From Gigantopelta aegis (Eukaryota; Mollusca; Gastropoda; Neomphalida; Peltospiridae): a stretch of 64,000 nucleotides of DNA. Under the pieces are notes generated by a model. The model searched no databases. It was not told where the DNA came from and saw only the letters and a list, made by a program, of their open reading frames with translations. The translations under genes were made by a program, and so were the position numbers. Positions 58,970 through 64,000 of the stretch are shown here, one piece after another. Position 1 is the first letter of the stretch, and each line of letters starts with the position of its first letter. The DNA lies in the NCBI RefSeq assembly GCF_016097555.1, contig NC_054706.1, positions 73,252,674-73,316,673 on the forward strand, written 5' to 3'.

Positions 58970-60555
58970 CTACTTAAAAGAATTTAAGGGTCAAAAAGTT
59001 ATAACCAAACAAGTTTCAGAGTGTATTAGATTGATGATGTAAAATTACATCAAATTTTTTATTTATTGTTCCATATTTACAAAAAAACACAAATAAACGT
59101 CACTGTATACAAGAAAGTCCCATGACATGCTGTCAAAGTTAAAGGTTGTCAAACATGGATTTTACACATTAGAACATTCGTTTAATAGTGTGTGAATCCA
59201 CCCCTGGCGCGAATACACTCGACACATCGTTGCCTCATGCTGTTGATCAGACGTCTGAAGAACTCTTGGGGAATGGCCTGCCACTCTGCCATAAGAAGTT
59301 GACCCAGATCATGAAGGTTGGCCGGAGGGGCATGGTTATCCTGAACTCTCCTGCCTAATTCGTCCCAGGGGGACTCTATTGGGGCCAAGTCAGGCGAATA
59401 TGCTGGCCAATCCATCCTGGCGATACCTTGTTGTCTGAGAAAGTCCGTTACCACCCTGGCGCGGTGGGGTCTGGCATTGTCATCCTGCAGAACCGCCCCG
59501 CCACCAATCTGCTGAAGGCCTGGGAGAACCAACGGCCGGATAATCTCATTCAGATAGCGGATTCCATTCAGATTGCCATCCACCACATAGAGGGGGGTCC
59601 TGTGGTGGATAGAGATGCCGCCCCACACCATGACGCTGCCACCACCGAACCGGTGACGTTGTCTAACGTTAACGTCAGCGAAGTGCTCCCCAGGACGTCT
59701 GTAGACACGAACCCGACCGTCGTTGAACTGGAGACTAAACCTGGACTCATCAGTGAACATCACTCGACCCTACTGAACACGTTGCCACTGCACCAGTGAC
59801 GTCTGGCGTTCTGTGACGTGGTAGGAGTGGTGGTCGAACAGCCTGGCGACGGCAGCATAGATTATTGGCTCTCAGACGATTGCGTATGGTTTGATCAGAC
59901 ACTCTAGTTCCAGTTGCAGTCCGCAAATTGTCACGTAATCGGCGTGCAGTGGTTGTGCGTTGATGTAGAGCCATATTGGTGATGTAGCGGTCCTCTATTT
60001 GTAGTGCTTCGGGGTCTTCCCGAACGTGGACGATTTCGAACAGAATTCGTTGCTTGGTACCGTTGCCACAGTCGGCCAACGACACTCTGACTGACACCAA
60101 GTCTCAGAGCAACATTTCTTTGCGTATTGCCATCCTGAAGCCAAGCAATAGCCCTTCCTCGATCTTTGATAGTCAGTTGAAGTCGTACCATTGTCGAATT
60201 TGGAGTGTGCACCGTACACGAACGCAAACTCCAATTATACGGAAATTCGGCATTGGAAACATGGAATACACATGCAAAGCGTGCACATGAAGCGCTTTGT
60301 GAAAAAGCAAGTTATGGGCACTTAGCAGACCTTTCGCTTTCGCCCTAATTTACGTGCAAATGTAAGCATGTTTTCGCCATTAGAACTAGTCGACAGTATC
60401 AATGACAGTGGATTTTAATTCATTTATGGGTTGCTTAGACCGACTTTCGTCAAAATGGAACAATACTATGCGTGACATTATGGTCTAGCTAATATAATTG
60501 ACATTCAGAAAATAATGTCGAAAATATCGTCTGACCCTTAAATTCTTTTGAGTAG
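58970..60555 (-). mobile_element. Tc1-like transposon, both ends intact, in a TA microsatellite
   Basis: CTACTTAAAAGAATTTAAGG at the left and CCTTAAATTCTTTTGAGTAG at the right are inverted repeats with one difference, each followed outward by TA and a (TA)n run. It is 1,586 bp and lies between the converging METTL14 and UQCRC2 genes. Confidence 0.93.
59182..60191 (-). pseudogene. Tc1-family transposase (DD34E), about two frameshifts
   Basis: Minus-strand start MVRLQLTIKDRGRAIAWL at 60191 with HTH segment GVSQSVVGRLWQRY and GRPRSTTNRG. The middle (ARRLRDNLRTATGTRVSD) is in a second frame. From 59763 the catalytic half is open to the stop at 59182: MMFTDESRFSLQF, GGGSVMVWGGIS, LQDDNARPHRA and APIESPWDELGRR, giving Asp-Asp-34-Glu spacing. 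About two frameshifts separate the parts. It is a lineage distinct from the copies at 13.8 and 43.5 kb. Confidence 0.9.
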
Positions 60556-60589
60556 TATATATATATAGTTATATATATATATAATTATA

Positions 60590-60927
60590 TTTAGTTTTGT
60601 TTTTTCTAAGTGCAAACAAGTGACTGGTTTGACTGAACCTCACGAGGCAAAACCAACAAATTCTAAAATGGGCGAGAATTTCATTTTCTTGCAGTTATTT
60701 AAAAATAATTTTCAACTAGACTCATAAAAACTTGACAGAATATTTTTAATTCAACCTATTTTATAATTTTCCAAATTTCACAAGCACTGGTGACGTCCAT
60801 ACATAATTTAAGTCTGTAATGTAGAGCAAATAATGTCACTGTATAAAGAATTCCGCTGCAGTTCAAACTGTTTCTGGTGTTCGTTATTAAAGGATTGTTG
60901 TAAAACCTCTATCAGGACAACACTTGA
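60590..60927. other. UQCRC2 3' UTR region
   Basis: Downstream of the UQCRC2 stop on the minus strand. No other feature recognised. Confidence 0.4.
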
Positions 60928-63623
60928 TTATTTTAACAACTGATCCATATATGGGGTCTTGGTCAGATCACCGAGAACAGCCATGGAAGTCTTTCCCTTG
61001 CTGAATTTTGTAGCAAGCTAAAAAAGAGAACAGAAATATTAGAAAAGGAAGAGTTTAAACTACAGCTGTTTCGTGTCTTAACATATGGTTATTTCTCTCA
61101 CCCTAAAGTATATGGGACAGAGCTATCCCATGAAAGAAAGCTATGTAAGCAATTTCTATATCACATGCTTGTGCTTAATATAACATCATATTAATGCGAG
61201 ATGGTGATGTGAGGTCATCAAACAGTTTTAAATCAATATTTTGTTATTAAAACTTTTATAAAAGCTATCTTGTTATTTAACACATGAAACAAACAGCAAA
61301 TACGATAATGCAGTTAATTTATGATAAAATGGTCAAATAAAAAAGTTACCTTTTCAGCCATCTTTGTCTGTTCATGTAAAATATAATCTATTTACAAAAT
61401 GGATGAGAGAAAAAGACTCCATCATATGTGGTCATGTGGGATAGAAAAAGTACACCATCAGTGGTGAAAATTTCGACCACCTCAGGTGGACTTTCTATCC
61501 CACATGACCGTACATGATGGGAATCTTACATTCCAACTCTTGGTTGAGGTTAAGAAAACAGAAATCTGCTGCTGCATACTACTGAAAAAGTAGAATGGGA
61601 TCTTTTAGATGTACTTTCCCAAACAGGACAGCACATACCACAGCCTCTGATGAACCAGTCGTATTGCACTGCTTGGGATGGTGGAAGAACCTCCATTAAG
61701 GCTGGTCAATCCTGAAATCCATTACACCCCAGATAAATGCTCACCAATTAAGTTACATAGTGCCATAGATATAATGACAAGGAAGATGGACATAAACATA
61801 TACACACTGAAGCCAGCATACCATGCAATCTAAAATCGGATCTTACGGACTTCTCACGTTTTAAGTCTCCATCTGTAGATCTTATCAAAGCCAATGTTAT
61901 CACATATCGAGATGACATTTCATTGGATTTTTCAACATTGCTGGTTCACATTTGACAGCAGTTTTAATGCATTTGTAATCCGTCTTCATGATGAAATGTA
62001 ATAACATTCTTTATTATTGTTTGTGTGTTTAAACTATTAACATGCCTATATCCAATAAAGATTCAGACACATCCACTTTGGGTTCAACCTCTTTGATATG
62101 CCAGTGAGTCCAGGGCAGATCTAAGAACGGTTCCAGAAGTATTTCATGTCAAGTTGGTTTGCTGCAGTCTTTTTTTTTTTTTTTTTTCTATGCACTTTTT
62201 ACTTAGTTTTAATACAAAAATATTATTTATGGGTGGTGGGTATATAAAAAGGTTGCCTCCCACTCCCCCCTTTGTGATCAATTCTGACAAGCCTTACTTT
62301 GATAACATCATCATCTTTTGTAAAGCCATCAATGTTTATTCCCCATTTTGTTACACTGACTACAGTCAACTTTATTTTGATGACATCTTTTGTAAAGCCA
62401 TCAATTTTTATTCCTCATTTTGTTACCCCATTTTCTTTTGTACCACTATTCCCCATTTTTTTTACACTACAGTCAACTCTGTTATTTTCATGACATCATC
62501 TTTTGTAAAGGCAGCGAGGTATTTATTCTCTATTCTATTCTATTCACTGCACAACTTACTTTGACAACATGACCTGTGTTTATGCCCAGTTCTGTTACAT
62601 AATTTACTGATTAACGTAGTTCATTATGAAGACTTACTTTGACCACATCATCTTTTGTGATGGCATCGATTTGTTTGAAGATGTCATCCATGGTTGCAAC
62701 CTTCTGATGGCCCAGAGTCTGCTCGGCAAGATCAATGAGAACATTGTCCTGCTTCTCAAAATACATCGCAATCTGACTCTTCAGCTGAGTTCTGAAACAC
62801 AAACACAAGTTAATAAGAGTTAAAGTTTGTTTTGTTTAACATTGTCCTGCTTCTCAAAATACATCGCAATCTGACTCTTCAGCTGAGTTCTGAAACACAA
62901 ACACAAGTTAATAAGAGTTTAAAGTTTGTTTTGTTTAACGACACCAGTACAGCACATCAATGTATTAATCATCAGCTACACAGACAAGATAACACATACG
63001 ACAGCCTTTGATATACCAGTCGTAGTGCATTGGTTGGAACAAGAAATGGCCCAGTGGACCCACCGATGGTGATTGAACCCAGACTGACCACGCATCAAGT
63101 GGGCGCTTTACCGCTGGAGTACATCCCGGCCCCAATTCAATAAGAGAAGAAGAATGTTTGTTTAACACTACCTTAGTACAATGGGGTTTTTATCTTGTCA
63201 ACATGTCATTTGTCGGGGTTTTGTGCATTTTTGTTGATAATGAATTGGGACATTTGTTGTAAAAATACAATACCATGATCTCAACCATCTGATATTTATG
63301 AAAATCAATTTATTAGCTTTTTCCATATATTTATTGCAGATGTGCTAAATTATTTACTCCTTTATTTGTAAGCCAATTCCATTTAAAAAAATGTTAATAT
63401 TTTTGTTTCAGCCTGATTGTAGAAGGTCATACAAGAACTCAGTTTATATAGAATATTTGCCTAATAAACTCTGTAACCACAGAGCTCACCAACTAGCAGT
63501 TGAATAGACTGCCAGTAATAAAAACATTTCTATAGACATTACTTACATGGCTCTGGCAAATTCCTCGTCCTTGATTCCAGTTTTTTTTACAGATAAAAAC
63601 TGCTCCATCGCCGTCTTTAGAAC
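60928..63623 (-). CDS. UQCRC2: UQCRC2 (cytochrome b-c1 complex core subunit 2), last three exons
   Basis: Core protein of respiratory complex III in the mitochondrial inner membrane, M16 metalloprotease fold without proteolytic activity. Minus-strand exons: 63623-63547 (VLKTAMEQFLSVKKTGIKDE...), 62791-62638 (QLKSQIAMYFEKQDNVLIDL, then AEQTLGHQKVATMDDIFKQI) and 61017-60928 (LATKFSKGKTSMAVLGDLTK, ending DQLLK, stop). GT-AG introns with phases 2 and 0 join cleanly, giving 106 C-terminal residues; the N-terminal three quarters lie right of the window. The GKTSMAVLGDLTKTPYMDQL end fits UQCRC2 (human KSMAASGNLGHTPFVDEL) rather than UQCRC1 or MPP-beta, which end differently. The 5' end of the middle exon is tandemly duplicated in the intron (62838-62936), providing a decoy acceptor. 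Confidence 0.88.
61419..61520. repeat. Near-perfect hairpin, arms about 35 bp
   Basis: CCATCATATGTGGTCATGTG on the left pairs with CACATGACCGTACATGATGG on the right, and the core GGTCATGTGGGATAGAAA is perfectly inverted. The loop is about 25 bp. It lies in UQCRC2's last intron and is probably a tiny inverted-repeat element. Confidence 0.75.
61597..61760 (-). mobile_element. Degraded SINE fragment
   Basis: Minus-strand remnant with GGGATCTTTTAGATGTAC, CAGGACAGCACATACCACAG and CCAGTCGTATTGCACTGC. Confidence 0.65.
62160..62600. repeat. Loose tandem repeats TTTTGTAAAGCCATCAATTT
   Basis: A diverged block (TTTGTAAAGCCATCAATG...TATTCCCCATTTTGTTACAC) recurs three to four times between about 62310 and 62560. 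It is intronic in UQCRC2 and follows a T-run at 62170. Confidence 0.6.
62740..62936. repeat. 98-bp tandem duplication including a UQCRC2 exon end
   Basis: 62740-62837 and 62838-62936 are almost identical (one extra T). Each contains about 52 bp of the middle exon's 5' end, its splice acceptor, the intron start, and the first bases of the SINE tail (TAAAGTTTGTTTTGTTT). The duplication therefore postdates the SINE insertion. Confidence 0.93.
62921..63134 (-). mobile_element. SINE family B, shortened
   Basis: Minus-strand copy. Tail AAAGTTTGTTTTGTTTAACG, core CCTTTGATATACCAGTCGTA, head CGCTGGAGTACATCCCGGCC. AATAAGAG flanks both sides, consistent with a target duplication. Part of the core is deleted. 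Confidence 0.88.
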
Positions 63624-63635
63624 CTGCAACATCAG

Positions 63636-63875
63636 CCAAAAAAATAGGTTTAATCATATTGACAACGCTGATAATAATACATTTTCAAACAACATTCAAA
63701 GTTCCAAGCATGTAAGCAGAGCCAAAAAATAGGTTTAACCATGACAATGCTGGATATGATACATTTTTAAACAACATTCAAAGTTCCAAGCATGTAAACG
63801 AAGCCACAAAATAGGTTTAACCAAAATAACAATACTGGTAATGATACATTTTCAAACATTCAAAGTTACAAGCAT
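63636..63875 (+). repeat. 82-85-bp tandem repeat, three copies
   Basis: Units start near AAATAGGTTTAACCA and include GATACATTTTCAAACAACAT and AAGTTCCAAGCATGTAA. Steps are 85 and 82 bp with a few percent divergence. They begin right at the acceptor side of the UQCRC2 exon at 63547-63623. Confidence 0.88.
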
Positions 63876-64000
63876 GTAACTGGTTGTCTATCCAGGTTAA
63901 CAAGCAGCGAGAGAGAAAACTGGATAAAACTTGGAGTGTTTTCTCTTTTATGGATACATTACCTGTCCTCACAAGTGCACCTCCCCCCCCACGCAAGTGG

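Noticed and set aside
62154-62564. Phe-rich membrane protein
   Set aside because: The frame is driven by T-runs and loose tandem repeats in a UQCRC2 intron on the opposite strand.
60928-63623. UQCRC1 or mitochondrial processing peptidase subunit
   Set aside because: The C-terminal end SMAVLGDLTKTPYMDQL lacks the YNRIRS/WLRF-type ending of UQCRC1 and MPP-beta and resembles UQCRC2.

Overview
The window is animal nuclear DNA, most likely from a mollusc and probably a gastropod. The evidence is spliced genes with GT-AG introns, metazoan developmental and mitochondrial genes, abundant tRNA-headed SINEs of a style I associate with marine snails, several Tc1-like transposons, and long simple-sequence tracts. 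No species can be named from the sequence alone.

Four host genes can be reconstructed exon by exon with matching intron phases. (1) 810-3265 (+): ADMP, a TGF-beta/BMP-type ligand; three exons are seen and the N-terminal exon is missing. (2) 18560-45376 (-): CHCHD1 (mitoribosomal protein mS37), a 124-residue twin-CX9C protein whose four small coding exons are spread over about 27 kb. (3) 46299-56826 (+): METTL14, the RNA-binding, catalytically inactive partner in the m6A mRNA methyltransferase; ten exons, 467 residues. (4) 60928-63623 (-): the last three exons of UQCRC2, a core subunit of respiratory complex III. CHCHD1 and METTL14 are head to head across about 0.9 kb that holds a palindromic ETS-type site. 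METTL14 and UQCRC2 converge.

The rest is mostly mobile DNA. From 6371 to 11281 lies a DIRS-type tyrosine-recombinase retrotransposon with inverted ends and an internal complementary region. There are four Tc1-like elements (13.7-15.1, 40.8-42.4, 43.3-44.8 and 59.0-60.6 kb), a 5'-truncated L1/Tx1-like LINE (15.8-18.1 kb), a Ty3/Gypsy integrase fossil (38.5-39.0 kb), and about twenty SINE copies or fragments in three interlinked families. Several small terminal-inverted-repeat elements also occur. Many are nested and keep readable target-site duplications.

The most notable structures are two satellite-like arrays inside introns that appear to have grown out of transposon ends. One is a 3.4-kb array with higher-order periodicity in CHCHD1 intron 2, built on the tail of a SINE. 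The other is a 21-copy, 86-bp array in METTL14 intron 4, built on the terminus of a hAT-like MITE. A recent tandem duplication in UQCRC2 copies one exon's 5' end with its splice acceptor. I found no clearly new multi-gene system; the novelty is in repeat biology and gene architecture.
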